A stretch of 64,000 nt of DNA from Reticulitermes speratus (taxonomy: Eukaryota; Arthropoda; Insecta; Blattodea; Rhinotermitidae). Position numbers and translations under genes: made by a program. Location: contig JAJKFL010000031.1 in assembly GCA_021186555.1 (NCBI GenBank), positions 23,928,452 through 23,992,451 of the forward strand. The letters run 5' to 3'. The notes beneath the pieces are model-generated. The model saw only the letters and a program-made list of their open reading frames with translations, searched no databases and had not been told where the DNA came from. Shown here piece by piece: positions 28,701 through 40,506 of this stretch; the first letter of the stretch is position 1; each line of letters starts with the position of its first letter.

Positions 28701-29637
28701 TACTTCACTGTACAGTTTCGTGCTTCGCAGTATAAGGCTGCCATTGCTTTTTATTTATCGGTGAGCCGAAAAGGGGCTCTGATGTGAAAATATGTTCAGA
28801 ACATGTGCTTAGACGTGGGCCGCACCCAAAGGGGGCTGTCGGGCTGCAGCCTCCTCCCCCCAATCGAAATTTAAAAATAAGCAGTTTCTGTATACACGAT
28901 GCTATTAAAAGGTTTACGTGATTTACCTTCAGACTAAATCAGCCACTGAAATCGGCTGGTGACTAGTACATTTGAATTTTTGAAAAATAAAATATTAAAG
29001 AAACCAAAAATATTACACATTGTGATTTAAATTGGGTGAGTGAGTCATGGAACATGTAGTTATATTTGTACGTGTATAAATGCGCTTGCAAACAGTGTTA
29101 TACTTACGACATGATTTTTATAACAATTTTTAAAATGACACAAATTATATATAGCTTCTGGGTCAGCCCCGCCCCCCAGTGAAAAATTCTGGGTGCGCGC
29201 CTCTTTGAACAGAGAGATCCGTAGCCATCACGATCGGTGTGTGGTGGTCTCTAAGTGTCCACATTTTGATTCATCCGACTATTCATTCAGCAAGCTAGCA
29301 AGTACTTTGTCTAATTCGTGTGGTGCTCCGAGACTCCGACAACTTGTTCTGCTTGCCAGAAGCCTTTCCCTTCCTTGTTCACTCGTCACTTCATCAAAAG
29401 GTTGCGACCTGTGATAACAGTACAGGAACGTGCAGGACCAATAAAATCTGCTCATGCTCCGTCTTCAAATAACCTCCCAGACAGTGTCGAACTTCTCTGG
29501 TTTACTTACAGGAAAATTGGGAATCCGTTTGGTACAGAACTCTGGAGTCTTGGCACGTTCGGGATCCCATCTGCAGAATCAACTACTGCGCGTATAGACA
29601 CTTGAGAAGACAATGGAAACAGTAGTCAGCTTAGTCA
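28701..29637. other. Unassigned; possibly an old DNA element with GC-rich ends
   Basis: GGGGCTGTCGGGCTGCAGCC (28826) and CAGCCCCGCCCCCCAGTG (29165) look like decayed terminal blocks, but no convincing inverted match or target duplication is visible. Confidence 0.3.
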
Positions 29638-29717
29638 ATAAACCGGCCGAGGTTCGAACTCGGATAGGGCCAACTACACGATTGTTAGAGCGTGTCTACT
29701 ACACCACCCAGCTCGGT
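29638..29717 (-). repeat. tRNA-like sequence (SINE head or tRNA pseudogene)
   Basis: Minus strand: GGTGGTGTAGTAGACACG (A-box-like) and a perfect T-arm CCGAG-TTCGAAC-CTCGG. The acceptor stem pairs poorly and the anticodon loop would be about 10 bases, so it is not a functional tRNA. No known tail follows. Confidence 0.6.
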
Positions 29718-29919
29718 AGATACTCATGCACTCCATCTGATCTTGCACAGACCAATAATAGTGAAATTTCCTTGCGATACGATCATTGATCTGTTACGAA
29801 TTTGAAACTTAATATGTGCATAATTTCTAACTTCAGTGAACGCACTGTAACATCTATATCACTGCACAGCTTAGAACCCTTTGTTTAATAGATATATAGG
29901 CCTACTTGTTACCAGGAAT

Positions 29920-30085
29920 GCATCCACTGCTGTCAAAATGGGGTCCAAAATTTTTTTTCAAAAAATTTAGGAATTACCACAAATTTCAATCGCCGGCAGG
30001 GTTCCATATTGAGGATCCGCAAATGTTAGGCGCCTCCGTACAAAACGTAGTCTCCGGTTCGGCCTGGCTCCCGGGATTTGTGCAC
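29920..30085 (+). mobile_element. hAT-like MITE, degenerate copy
   Basis: Shares GGTTCCATATTGAGGATCC, GTTAGGCGCCTCCGTACAAA and a GGGATTTGTGCACTCCTGGG end with the copies at 7436 and 41915. Confidence 0.55.
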
Positions 30086-30089
30086 TCCT

Positions 30090-31544
30090 GGGTAAAACCA
30101 TCACGGCTGTAGGTCGATTCAGATGACGTAAGCTAGCGCACAGCGCGGCCGACTTAGCGCTTCTGCTTACTACTTTAAAGGTGCCCTGGTCGACCCTCAG
30201 TCAATGTATATATCCTTTCAGGATTTGTGATCTTACCCAGTGCTCCAGCATAACGACAGAACTCCAATAAAAGCCACCGTCTTTTCCTTTCCAACTTGCA
30301 ATTCACAAACATGTGACGTCATATCTCTCCCGCCGCTGCGTGACCAGCTCAGTTGATATATTCCGAAATTGCAAATAGTATTGTGCTTAGTATTTTTGTT
30401 ATTGAATAAAATATGTAGTATTTATTGAATTTACATTTTTAAATAGGACATGGTCATGGTTCTTCTTCTTCTTCTTCTTGTTCTGTAGCACTATGACCCT
30501 TTTAAGTTTGGCCATTGCTTCTATTTTGTGCTCCTCAACATTATTATTTTGTACAGAATGTCATTGTCGGCCTCATGCCCAATCTCAAACTTAGAGTACC
30601 AGGCTTAATTTTGAGGTGTGCTGTCCTATGGAAGTTGGCAATAGCGTAATGAGCCCTCCCTACCCCGTCCTTGTGGGACACTTTGGCTCCTCTGCTTAGA
30701 CCTGTCCGGCTTGGGTGACCCTCCCTAACAGTAGTCACGCTACCGCCGGCATAGCCCGCAGATTCATTGCAGGATGCAATCCCACCTGCCCGGTTTAACA
30801 TAAACTTTCGAAATGGCAGTGCTCGCCAGGGAGGTGGTCGTGTTTAGGCAGCTTAATCATTAAGATTTTGGGTTTTTAAGGAGGTGGAGATCTTATTGTC
30901 GTCGTCTGGATTGTGACATCGTGTAGCTGGTAGGTAGACACCGGTTAGTCGAGCCGCGTTACTACCTCCATGTTTAGGGCGACATCCAAATATGAGCTTG
31001 TGTTGGAATGTAATGAAAATCGACCATTTATTTAAAAATTATTACTGTGACGTCTAAAGGGAAGTACACAGACACTTGGACAACATGGGGTTTTACTCTA
31101 AGGCTGTCCTTACTTTTGGAAAATGGGCCATATTCTATTTGTCACTGGACTCTCGCATATGTCATAAAACTCGTTCCGCCTAACATTAGCTGTCATGAGG
31201 CATTATTTGTCCATCACTACGTAAATTTTAGATCGAAATAACTTTGCTGTCTTCCATAAAAACACTCTCGAACACTGCAGGCTGCCTAGCGCTGTGGAGC
31301 AGGTGTGTCGAGGTTGGCTACGTAATAAGAAGGAAATGACACGTGACCACAATCAGGGCGTGAACAATGTGAGGGAAGGAGGTTAAAGTGATAAGAAGCG
31401 ACTGCTTGACAGAAGTAAGGCAAAATACGTGCCTTTGGCTGAGATACGTAGCTTCATGTGCAGTGTGGCTTGAGAGCTCACTTTCGGATTGTAATCCATA
31501 CAAATTACTACAACCTAAAGCGTTTTCTCTTATTTTATTCCTGC
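30090..31544. other. No supported gene
   Basis: 30540-30830 is GC-richer with a minus frame of 85 codons (VSHKDGVGRAHYAIANFHRT) that may be LINE leader or coding debris. The rest is unique-looking. Confidence 0.35.
30460..30479. repeat. (TTC)n microsatellite
   Basis: Six to seven TTC units. Confidence 0.9.
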
Positions 31545-31555
31545 ATCATGTTGTA

Positions 31556-31817
31556 GCCGATCCCAGTGGCCGCGCGGTCTAAGGCGTTGTCTACGGCCGC
31601 TAGCTTACTGGGATTGTGGGTTCGAATCCCGCCGAGGGCATGGATGTTTTTCTCTTGTGAGTATTGTGTGTTGTCAGGTAGAGGTCTCTGCGACGAGCTG
31701 GTCCCTCGTCCAGAGGAGTCCTACCGAGTGTGGTGTGTCTAAAAAAGTGTGATCGTGAAGCCTCGAAAAATGAGGCGGCCTAGGCCCCCAAGGGGCTGTC
31801 GAGCCATTGAAAAAAAA
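31556..31817 (+). mobile_element. SINE-B1, full length with target-site duplication
   Basis: Duplication ATCATGTTGTA at 31545-31555 and 31818-31828. Complete head and body, ending in an A-run of nine. Confidence 0.93.
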
Positions 31818-31965
31818 ATCATGTTGTAGAATAACTAATGATAAGCCGTATGTTCCCATCAATAGTATTCACTATTTATTTCTATCTGTTAGTTTTTGGC
31901 AAGGAACTGCCATATTCAGGCTATAACGTCATTAAATAATGAAGAAAAGTTTTAGTCAAAGAACT

Positions 31966-32335
31966 AAAAAAATGCTACACGTTTCGACCCCTGAGGATCA
32001 TTATTAGGCATGAATAAATAAATAACTAAATAAGTAACAAGATTAGTCAAATATAGTCGAAATCGGTTATAACGTCATGAAGGGGACTGAATATTTCGTG
32101 TCGTTATAAACGAGTGTTTTTCTAACCGAGGAATATAATGTTATGATTAACAGTAAGGAATTTATTGATACCACAGAATATCTGACGCTATAGATGAGGT
32201 GTTGCATTAACCGATGTTGTTATAACCGGGTTCGAGTGTATCTCTTTCATAGGAATGACAATTCTGACCACTTCCCTTTTTATTTATTGTTGCCTGATAA
32301 TAACCCTGAGGGGTCGAAACATGTAGCATTTTATA
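31966..32335. mobile_element. Fold-back element with about 60-bp arms
   Basis: Left arm ATGCTACACGTTTCGACCCC (31970) is matched in reverse by GGGGTCGAAACATGTAGCAT (32311). Both continue through CTGAGG-ATTATTA and AATAAATAAA. The interior has GGTTATAACGTCATGAAGGG and GTTGTTATAACCGGGTTC, an inner inverted pair. Confidence 0.78.
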
Positions 32336-32906
32336 AAGTAAAATGTGTTTCTGGAACAAAAGACAGTTGTGTTGAACAAAAGTTGTCGGTATTATTTAGT
32401 TTATGAAACACAACGCAATGTCTTCTCTAAAGATTATAATATAATTAATTTGAATACTAAAAATTATTGTCACAAATGCAATGTTTGCTCGGCATCTCTG
32501 CTTTAGGAATATTGCAATGATGAAGTGTAGCAAACTGGAGCCGATAGGAGAGATTCGTATACAACAATAATCCCTACTATTCTGATGAGTGGTGGTATCG
32601 CTTGAAGATGACAGTTTTCTGACGAAACTGACACTGAGAGATACATGGTGAAGAGCAGATACTTGCCGCGTGTGACGCAGACATATGGCAAGTCATTACT
32701 AGACAGTTTACATTCTGCATGGTGATCGGTACCGTTTTGGATTAACTATAGAAATGTGTACATGCAAGTGCAATAAACGTGTGGTAGTGCTAGAGTAAAA
32801 CAACTGTTTTCTGCAGTTAGTTTCTGGGATTGGTATTTGCTTAGATCTTCTGATATCAATGCTCTTCAATCCTGTATCGCAATCATTCCCAAACATAGTG
32901 CTGTAA

Positions 32907-33556
32907 ACTGCTCTACACCAAGCACCTACATACCGTTTCCCACAAAGCCACAGGTACTCTTTGTAACATCTTCCCTCTCCTTAATCGAGATCCACACTCT
33001 CACAAACCTCCAAATTAACACTATATAAATTACTTATTCGATCCCTTCTTACCTAAGCCGCCCCTGTCTGCAATACCACATGTAATTCAAATGACCTCAA
33101 ACTCCAAGTCGTCCAAAACAAAGAGCTTGCGCACTATCGGAGACTATCCCAGGGGAACTCCCATCTTCCATTTGCACGACTCCCTTAATATTGAATCTCT
33201 TCGAGACTTCATTACCCATCTGACGGCCAAATTTTTTACTAAATGCCCATTTCATCCTAACCCTCTGGTCCAACAAATAGGTAATTATACACTAGCCGAT
33301 CTAAACTTTGTATATAAAATCTACAAAGATAAACGACCGAAACATATACTCGTACTACTGCAAGCCAGCTCACCATCAGGCATAGTGTTTTTTTCTAGAC
33401 TTTTTCACTAATATTGTTTTTATTTTTCCCTTTGTACAACTTTTGGTCGATGTACTCATTTTAGTTAAATTGGTGATCGGAACAATTTTGTAACGTTTTC
33501 CTTGTATACTGTACATACTGTAAATTGTAATCTTCAATAAATGATTAAAGAAAAAC
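32907..33556 (+). mobile_element. 5'-truncated Jockey-type LINE with target-site duplication
   Basis: Duplication AGTGCTGTAA at 32897-32906 and 33557-33566. It encodes the C-terminal end of a Jockey reverse transcriptase polyprotein. The readable part 33112-33330 gives LRTIGDYPRGTPIFHLHDSL and NPLVQQIGNYTLADLNFVYK; upstream segments are out of frame with it. The 3'UTR carries AATAAA and ends ATGATTAAAGAAAAA. Confidence 0.9.
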
Positions 33557-33567
33557 AGTGCTGTAAG

Positions 33568-33720
33568 TCAGAGGTGTACAAATCCCGGATGCCTGGCAGC
33601 CATGAAGACTGAATTTGATAAGATGGCACCTAATATCTTCATCGTTATTATTGATGGCTTTTCTTTACATTAAAACGCATGTAAGTTCAGTTGCACCTAG
33701 CAGAGAGCGCCGAATAGCAG
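33568..33720 (-). mobile_element. hAT-like MITE, partial
   Basis: The terminus CAGAGGTGTACAAATCCCGG and GACTGAATTTGATAAGATGG match, in reverse, the right end of the copy at 41915. The far end is not resolved. The Jockey insertion lies directly beside it. Confidence 0.4.
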
Positions 33721-34234
33721 TGAGGCTTACGTCACTCCAGGATTGTGGGTCCTCAGTGTGGAACTTCCGTGTCACTTCTGGCCTGTAGAATGTGTAGGTG
33801 GCTTAGAGATTTTGGAGAATCTGTGCACCACAAACTGGTTGTTTAAAAAATGTATAAATTCCTTTATCTCGTAGTAATTGCTTGTGAAGGGAATGTGTTT
33901 ACTTTTTTCAGTTTGTGAATTGTGGGTCAGTACACAAGAAATGGAAGCTGAAAAGGATGGGGGATTCTTCACAGTTTTTTCGTGTCTAGTCACCAGGGTG
34001 GGGACTTCAGGTCATCGGCGCTGAAAGCATCGGTGAGCGTAGAAATATTTATCACATCCCACTAGATGTGTATGTGGTTATTGTAACTTCAGACGGTTAA
34101 TGGGAACCTCCATTATTTTATTTTCATTTGTTTAAAATACTATTCCTAATTTATTTATTTAATTTTTGTGTAATAAACAGCCATGTAATTTCAAAGCGAT
34201 TTCCTATATGGAAAGATAGATGATTTTAAAGGGG

Positions 34235-34345
34235 CGTGGTAGAGGCGAGAAATGCATGCAGAATTTTATCCGGCAACCTGAAGGGGAAGACAACCTGGAA
34301 AACTTAGACGTAAGTGGGATGATAATATTAAAATGGGTCTTAACC
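34235..34345 (+). mobile_element. LINE-F fragment
   Basis: CAACCTGGAAAACTTAGACG and GGGATGATAATATTAAAATG (RRW-D-IKM segment), followed at 34345 by TTTAAAGTCCGGTGG, possibly a piggyBac-like MITE end. Confidence 0.65.
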
Positions 34346-34970
34346 GTTTAAAGTCCGGTGGTGGCTGTTTGTACCACCTGCTGTAACATTCAGATAATAT
34401 GCATTTAATTAACATAAAATATAAGTGTTATTAGATATTGTCGAAATATCGTGTAAGTGCCCTGGTCTATCGTGTGATATTCACTCCACCAAATTAAATT
34501 ACGATTGTCTAAAACTTAGTTACATATGACTACACTTCAATGTCCGTTTTAAACACAGTTGAATTTATTAACATTTTATGTATATAGGGTTACATAATAA
34601 AGACTACTTTGCGGCTTCAGAAAAATTATTTCGAATTCAGTACCGAATGTAAGTTTTTTTACACTATGAATATCTTTGTTGTAACTTCAGCACAGTATTG
34701 TTACAACCAAAACTGATTAGGGCTACACTTTACATCATATTTACTGCACGTCGGAATTACTTAAGTGTCGTAGTTATAAAAACTACAATGTAGCAGTAGC
34801 GTAAATTAGAAATTAAACTTGAAGAGCTTTCCTTTCATGTTCATTACATTAGCGTTATTTTTAATTAAAATGTGTCTACGTTGCCCGCAAATACTCTCCT
34901 TTTCTTCTTCGCCTTAGGCGATCTTGTCTTTTCCATCTCCAAGTTAATATGAAATAACGAGTGATTTTGA

Positions 34971-35240
34971 AAAGATGTGTGTTTCCTGAACTGCAGATCA
35001 GCCAAATACAAGGTTTGTGCTATTGTAGGCTTTTTTTTTGTGATGAAGGGCCCCCGCACCACAGCCTTAAGGCTTTTGTGCAACCCCAATGATGATAGAT
35101 GGATGAGCAGTTTTTTTACCAAGCTTTTACAATTAATGGAGCACCAGTGGAATGAAAGCGACAGGGGAAAACCGACAACTCGGAGAAAAACCTGTCCCAT
35201 TGCCACTTTGTCCACCACAAATCTCACATGGACTTGACCC

Positions 35241-35245
<5 letters not shown>
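34971..35245. repeat. Long direct repeat, copy 1 (275 bp), beside SINE-B2
   Basis: Runs from AAAGATGTGTGTTTCC to GACTTGACCCGGGAT. It holds 60 bases of flank, the left target duplication of a SINE-A, and the SINE-A 3' portion. Identical to 35495-35772 except for three homopolymer T differences. Confidence 0.97.
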
Positions 35246-35287
<42 letters not shown>

Positions 35288-35494
35288 TCTGTCCGGAGTT
35301 TTTCCACTTTGATCCATTTTTGTACTGTTTAAATCCTTTTTCGTCCTTCATGTCACTTTACGTTCCATGCTACCGTCCTTATACAACAAACACAACACAA
35401 ACATCCATGCCCCCGGTGGGATTCGAACCCACAATCCCAGCAAGCGAGCGGCCGCAGACCCACGCCTTAGACCGCGCGGCCACTGGGATCGGCT
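35246..35494 (-). mobile_element. SINE-B2 monomer with ~41-base A-tail
   Basis: Minus strand: head GCCGATCCCAGTGGCCGCGC, B box GGGTTCGAATCCC, the B2 body with ACGGTAGCATGGAACG and AAGTGACATGAAGGACG, then an uninterrupted A-run. The A-run abuts the B box of a SINE-A; no B1 tail follows. Confidence 0.93.
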
Positions 35495-35772
35495 AAAGAT
35501 GTGTGTTTCCTGAACTGCAGATCAGCCAAATACAAGGTTTGTGCTATTGTAGGCTTTTTTTTTTTGTGATGAAGGGCCCCCGCACCACAGCCTTAAGGCT
35601 TTTTGTGCAACCCCAATGATGATAGATGGATGAGCAGTTTTTTTACCAAGCTTTTACAATTAATGGAGCACCAGTGGAATGAAAGCGACAGGGGAAAACC
35701 GACAACTCGGAGAAAAACCTGTCCCATTGCCACTTTGTCCACCACAAATCTCACATGGACTTGACCCGGGAT
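35495..35772. repeat. Long direct repeat, copy 2 (278 bp)
   Basis: Second copy of 34971-35245. It continues without break into the SINE-A head at 35773, so it occupies the original location. Confidence 0.97.
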
Positions 35773-35832
35773 CGAACCCGGGCCTCCGTGGTGAGAGGCC
35801 GGCGACTAACCGCCTGAGCCATGTCACGGCCT
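35557..35832 (-). mobile_element. SINE-A, full length with target-site duplication
   Basis: Duplication TATTGTAGGCTT at 35545-35556 and 35833-35844. Complete head (ATGGCTCAGGCGG, GGTTCGATCCC), body and A-tail. Its 3' part is repeated at 35031-35245. Confidence 0.95.
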
Positions 35833-36054
35833 TATTGTAGGCTTAATACAGGACGACAAGACAGGCTCGATAAACACGCACGTCATCAGAATTCTAACCT
35901 TAGAATGCAGCATGTACCTGGCCAAATGCCGTCGGCGCCTTTAACTGCCAAGTCGGTGGCCTCGACTTTATTCTTCTCTTCCTCACTGTAGGAAAGTATC
36001 TAAAATTATCCTCTGTAATATCCTGAATTGAGGAATTCATAAACACTCCTTAAA

Positions 36055-36125
36055 TGATGCTGCGAAAATGAGGCACTTGGAAAACCTAGAAGTAGATGAG
36101 TGATGTTACAGTGCATGTTAATAAG
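36055..36125 (+). mobile_element. LINE-F fragment
   Basis: GGCACTTGGAAAACCTAGAAG followed by TAGATGAGTGATGTTACAG corresponds to the GKPR-RRWED-I segment. Confidence 0.5.
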
Positions 36126-36139
36126 ATTTGAATAGCAAT

Positions 36140-36240
36140 ACTAGTAGAAATTTACTGACGCTTCATAGGGAAATACTTTTCGGCCCTGAAAACACAGGCA
36201 ATGCATTGCTCCGAAATATCGGTAAATTTCTACCAGACTA
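36140..36240. mobile_element. Fold-back family G, small palindrome
   Basis: AGTAGAAATTTACTGACGCT pairs with TATCGGTAAATTTCTACCA around a central stretch. The arms carry the family-G GTTTCGG-like core. Confidence 0.65.
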
Positions 36241-36986
36241 CACGAAGTCACATGTCAGAAGACAGTGTTGTTGGTAGACACCGTCTTGAGAACCTCGGGT
36301 TTCACAGTAATTAAATTTGTTGAGACTGAATATTGCATTTATCTGATAATAGATAGTAATAGAGCGGAAGACACCGTTGTAACTATAAACTGTGGAAAAT
36401 GGAAGTAGGTTCCGTAGCGCTTACGATTGTATTCATGCTTCCCGTAAAATTAAGTAATATTTATTACAGTTATACTTTAAAATTATGTCAGAAAAACACA
36501 CAATCGTTAGGTGTTCCAGTTGTTACTCGTAAGTTGGAACGCGACGTAGAGATCAGGGATCAGACAGTCCCAGAATTGTGAGCCTGTCTCACGGGGGTTT
36601 TAGTGACTTATCAGTCCAGTGCAGATATCTTGCGGTACGTAGTTATAGGTCGCAATGTGACCAGCTTGTGCAATTTCTCGGCACAGTTATCTTGTTCCTG
36701 TCCAAGTGAATCCTCTCCGTTTATATCTGAGTGGGTATGTCGGTCCCAATGGACAACAGCAGAGAGGCTATGTTTCTCGCATAAAACCACAGTTGTCTGT
36801 GTCACATGTCACCATTTGACAACTCCGCATTATCTCAGCTGTTCAGGGATTTCAGCAATGACCTTGTCCCCTCACACCCACTTTGATTTCTTCTGAGCTG
36901 AAGTTCGTGGGTGGAATGAAGATCTGGTTTGTGGTGTCTACCTAGACTTCAGCCGTATGTTCTCGCATAGCAATATTACTGAGAAC

Positions 36987-37210
36987 GCCCGTGTCATGGC
37001 TCAGGCGGTTAGTCACCAGCCTCCCGCCGTGGCGGCATGGATTCGAAGTCTGGGCAGGCCTGGTGGGATTTGTGAGGGACAATATGGCGCTGTGACAGGT
37101 TCTTTTTAGCCAAATACTTCCGTCTTCCCCTGTCAGTATCATCCCACCAATGTTCCATACTCTTTCATTCATATAACATCGATTGTTATGTAATCTTAGC
37201 GACTGACACT
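36987..37210 (+). mobile_element. SINE-A
   Basis: GTGTCATGGCTCAGGCGGTT, GGTGGGATTTGTGAGGGAC, CCTGTCAGTATCATCCCACC and TTATGTAATCTTAGCG. Confidence 0.88.
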
Positions 37211-37400
37211 GAGATAGCAGGTTTGAATCCCACTCGAGTCATGGACGTATGTCCCTAGTTTCTGTATGTAATGCTGATCTGTTTTGCTATAGTTCGTGTT
37301 GTGTACACGGCACCTGTCCAAAGAAAAATGCTGTGAAACGTCTAAAGGAGTTGTTCTTTCAGAATTATACAGCCTACTCCAAGAAAGTTGAATGATGATG
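37211..37400 (+). mobile_element. SINE tail of B-like type, head missing
   Basis: GGTTTGAATCCCACTCGAG and TCATGGACGTATGTCCC resemble the SINE-B B box and ATCCC...GGGCATGGATGTCTG. The continuation (GTGTTGTGTACACGGCACC, GCTGTGAAACGTCTAAAGG) is neither B1 nor B2. It follows directly on a SINE-A. Confidence 0.5.
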
Positions 37401-38422
37401 ATGATAATAAGTTTCTATTATACCGGTAATAATTGGAGCCACCGGCATAGTAACAAAAGGTTTAAAAAAAATTTGGAAGCCATACCAGGAAAACATTCAA
37501 TAGATTCACTACAAAAGACAGCTGTGATTCAAACATGATACATAATACGGAAAGTACTGCAGTCTGAAACTTGAAGCCTGAGCGGTGGGGATCACCGTTG
37601 GGTCAAGAGGAGAGGTACCAGAAACAAAAGGCCTGTTATAAGAGACAATGAAATAATAACAATAATAATAATAACGTTATTAATGTGCTGACTCAGTGGC
37701 CTAGTGGCCAGTTACAAAGTCAGTACAAGTACAAGTACAAGGATACAAACGGCAACAAATGAAGAGAGGAGAAAAGCCAGGGCAAAAAAGGAAACAAAAA
37801 TAAACAAAGTATTAAAATTAATGTAGTAAAGTTAATAACAGCAAACAACGACACTTCCATTATACCGTAATGATATACAACCATTAATTCTTGCTCACGT
37901 CTTTTGAGACTTCTGCCCTTGTGCTCTTTCTGCGATCGGCTCACGCACATTTCATAGAACACTCCACAGCTGTTGCTGTCTACTGATTAACAATTCTGAT
38001 GCGTTTTCAGAAGGCCGCAGTCTTGTCCCTCGGCCCTGGAAACGTCTGTTCTGACTGAAGGTTTCCTTGATTTTTCTCAGTTTCTCAAAAACATCCTGGG
38101 AATGCGCGTTGAAATAAGCCACGCCCACTCTCTTCACGGCCTTTCCTGCTGAATGCTCACAGTTATTTTCCCAGTCGTTTGAGAAAGCATCATTAAATAA
38201 ACTAAGGTATACCGTTCATGCGAAGTGTCACTGTGCGTACAGACACTTGCAAAATCCTTCGAGTTTATGTACGAGTACTGCTGACGCTCGAAATATTTCT
38301 CCTTTAACATGTTTTCCACGAACCTTACGCAGTTTTCTTACGTTCTGTAGATCAACATACCCCTTTCGATGCGTATATAAGCGTCATTTCCAGCGTCATT
38401 TTATGCTAGTAAATTATTAATT

Positions 38423-38681
38423 GCCGATCCCAGTGGCCGTGCGGCCTAAGGCGTGGGTCTACGGCCGCTCGCTTACTGGGATTGTGGGTTCGAATCCCGT
38501 CTAGGGCATGGATGTCTGTCCCTTGTGAGTGTTGTATGTTGTCAGGTAGAGGTCTCTGCGACGAGCTGGTCCCTCGTCCAGAGGAGTCCTACCGAGTGTG
38601 GTGTGTCTGAGTGTGATCGTGAAGCCTCGAAAATGAGGCGGCCTAGGCCCCCAAGGGGCTGTCGAGACCATAGGAAAAAAG
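38423..38681 (+). mobile_element. SINE-B1, full length with target-site duplication
   Basis: Duplication ATTATTAATT at 38413-38422 and 38682-38691. Complete; the post-B-box block reads ATCCCGTCTAGGGCATGG. Confidence 0.93.
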
Positions 38682-39063
38682 ATTATTAATTACACACGGC
38701 ACGCACGTAATTAAGTAAACCTTTTTCCTTGTTTCGTGTTCTTCTTGTCTAACCTCATATTGCATAGGCATGACCAACTCCTCCCGCCTGCGCCATGTGT
38801 CCCTCTTTTTGTTGGCCTTGTTTGGTCACCCTCGTACTATTTTGTGAAGAGTGCAAAGCATGGAATTTGTTGTTATGCAGATTGTCTGTCCTCTTTGGTT
38901 TTCTTAGGTGGGGTACGTGAAGATAAATACCGTATAGTGGAAGTTAACGTGCATTACCTGTGTTTAATCCGCTCTTGAGTTCATCATGAATATAAATGTG
39001 ATTTGTTGCTATATTTTCAGTTATTTGCAAGGATTGATTAACTATAATCGCTATTAAGTTGTG

Positions 39064-39325
39064 GGCCGGGATAGCTTAGTCGGCATAGCGACTTGCTACA
39101 GGCTGGCGGTCCTGGGATTGAATCCCGTTGGGGGCGAGATTTTTCGCACCCTTCCAAACCGGCCTTTGGTCCATTCAGCCTTCTATTCAATGGGTACCGG
39201 ATAAAGTGGCCAGGGCATGGCGTTGACCACCCAACTCCATCTAGCGCCGAGGTTAAAGAAAGAGTAGAGCTATAAATCTACTCCCGTCTGGGCCTTAATG
39301 GCATTTTCTAGGGTGAACTTTACCC
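39064..39325 (+). mobile_element. SINE-C, best-preserved head
   Basis: GGCCGGGATAGCTTAGTCGG (A box), GGGATTGAATCCCGTTGG (B box), CCAAACCGGCCTTTGGTCC, CTATTCAATGGGTACCGG, CATCTAGCGCCGAGGTTAA and CTACTCCCGTCTGGGCCTT. Confidence 0.9.
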
Positions 39326-40506
39326 TATTAAGTTTATTTCCTACAGAGTAAATGCAGTGTAATAGTTTATTCTTTAATTTATGGGAAATGACTGAATAAA
39401 TAAATAAACGATTACATAAACAAATAAGCAAATAAGTAAATCGATTATCTCAAGAGTCTAGCACAATCACATAATATTCGAATCTCACTGTATCGTCAAA
39501 ATAATGTTCTGATTCAGTGTTGGTTTCAGAATCTGTTGTGCCGTTATCACAGATCAGGTTCTAAAACACAAATGACCACCAGAATCATAGAATATGAAGG
39601 CTGAATCCATTGGCTGCTTTCACTTATCCCTCACACCATTCTTCTAGTTGTTACATGTCTTTAGCTGTCTAACGAGATAGAATGTGCAAAACACTCTATG
39701 CCCTGAATGTCAAATATTGTTTCTTGGAATTTAGCTATTATTAATTGAGCCTCAGGCCTTTGGAAGCCACGTTATACGGTAACTGTTTACTTTGAATGGC
39801 CTAGGTTAGTTCACTGTCTCAGACGTAGTTGCCCTGCTTCCTTTATTTAATTCTGTTTTAATTGAAGTCGGTTGTAGTTATTTGCCATGTGTTTAAATAA
39901 AGTGACTTCAGATATGTTTCTATGTCGAGGTAAGGCGGAATTTCGGATTATCGAATTAAAATCCAACGTGGGATTGAGTCGAACTTTTCTGAAATGTAAA
40001 ACATTGTACATTATGCTTCAGTCGTACATAAAAATTTGTGGAACCGGAAGGACTAAATTGACATTGTCATTAGAGTTGTTTCCGTGAACATCGTGAAACG
40101 TTTTTTCTTGCCCCGAAGGGGACTACGGACAATATTCTGGGAATCACTGGTGTGCTGATATGAACGTTGTTCCGTTTGACATGTATATTTTGTCCCTTAG
40201 CAATTGAAGATAACGAGACCGAATCTGCATTGCCGCTGCACCTACTATTACAAGGGTCACTGAAAATTAGCATATGGAATGGGGATCGGGTTGATATAGT
40301 GTGGAATTACGGTGTCTGAAATGCACTTACAAGAGCTCCTGCATTCCATTTTCTGCCCGAGATTGCCCTTTAAAGCACTACGGATCAGTCCAAATCTCGC
40401 AGTAACATAACAAAACTTTCTGCCTTTACAGGAATGCTCTTAACATTTCTCGAATTTCTTTTTCTTTTATAATACTGTCGTTGTGATTAAACGTAGAAAG
40501 ATTAAA

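Noticed and set aside
29638-29717. tRNA gene
   Set aside because: T-arm is perfect but the acceptor stem and anticodon loop do not fold properly.
34865-35317. 150-codon minus-strand frame with a lysine run
   Set aside because: Made of SINE-A sequence and the A-tail of SINE-B2.
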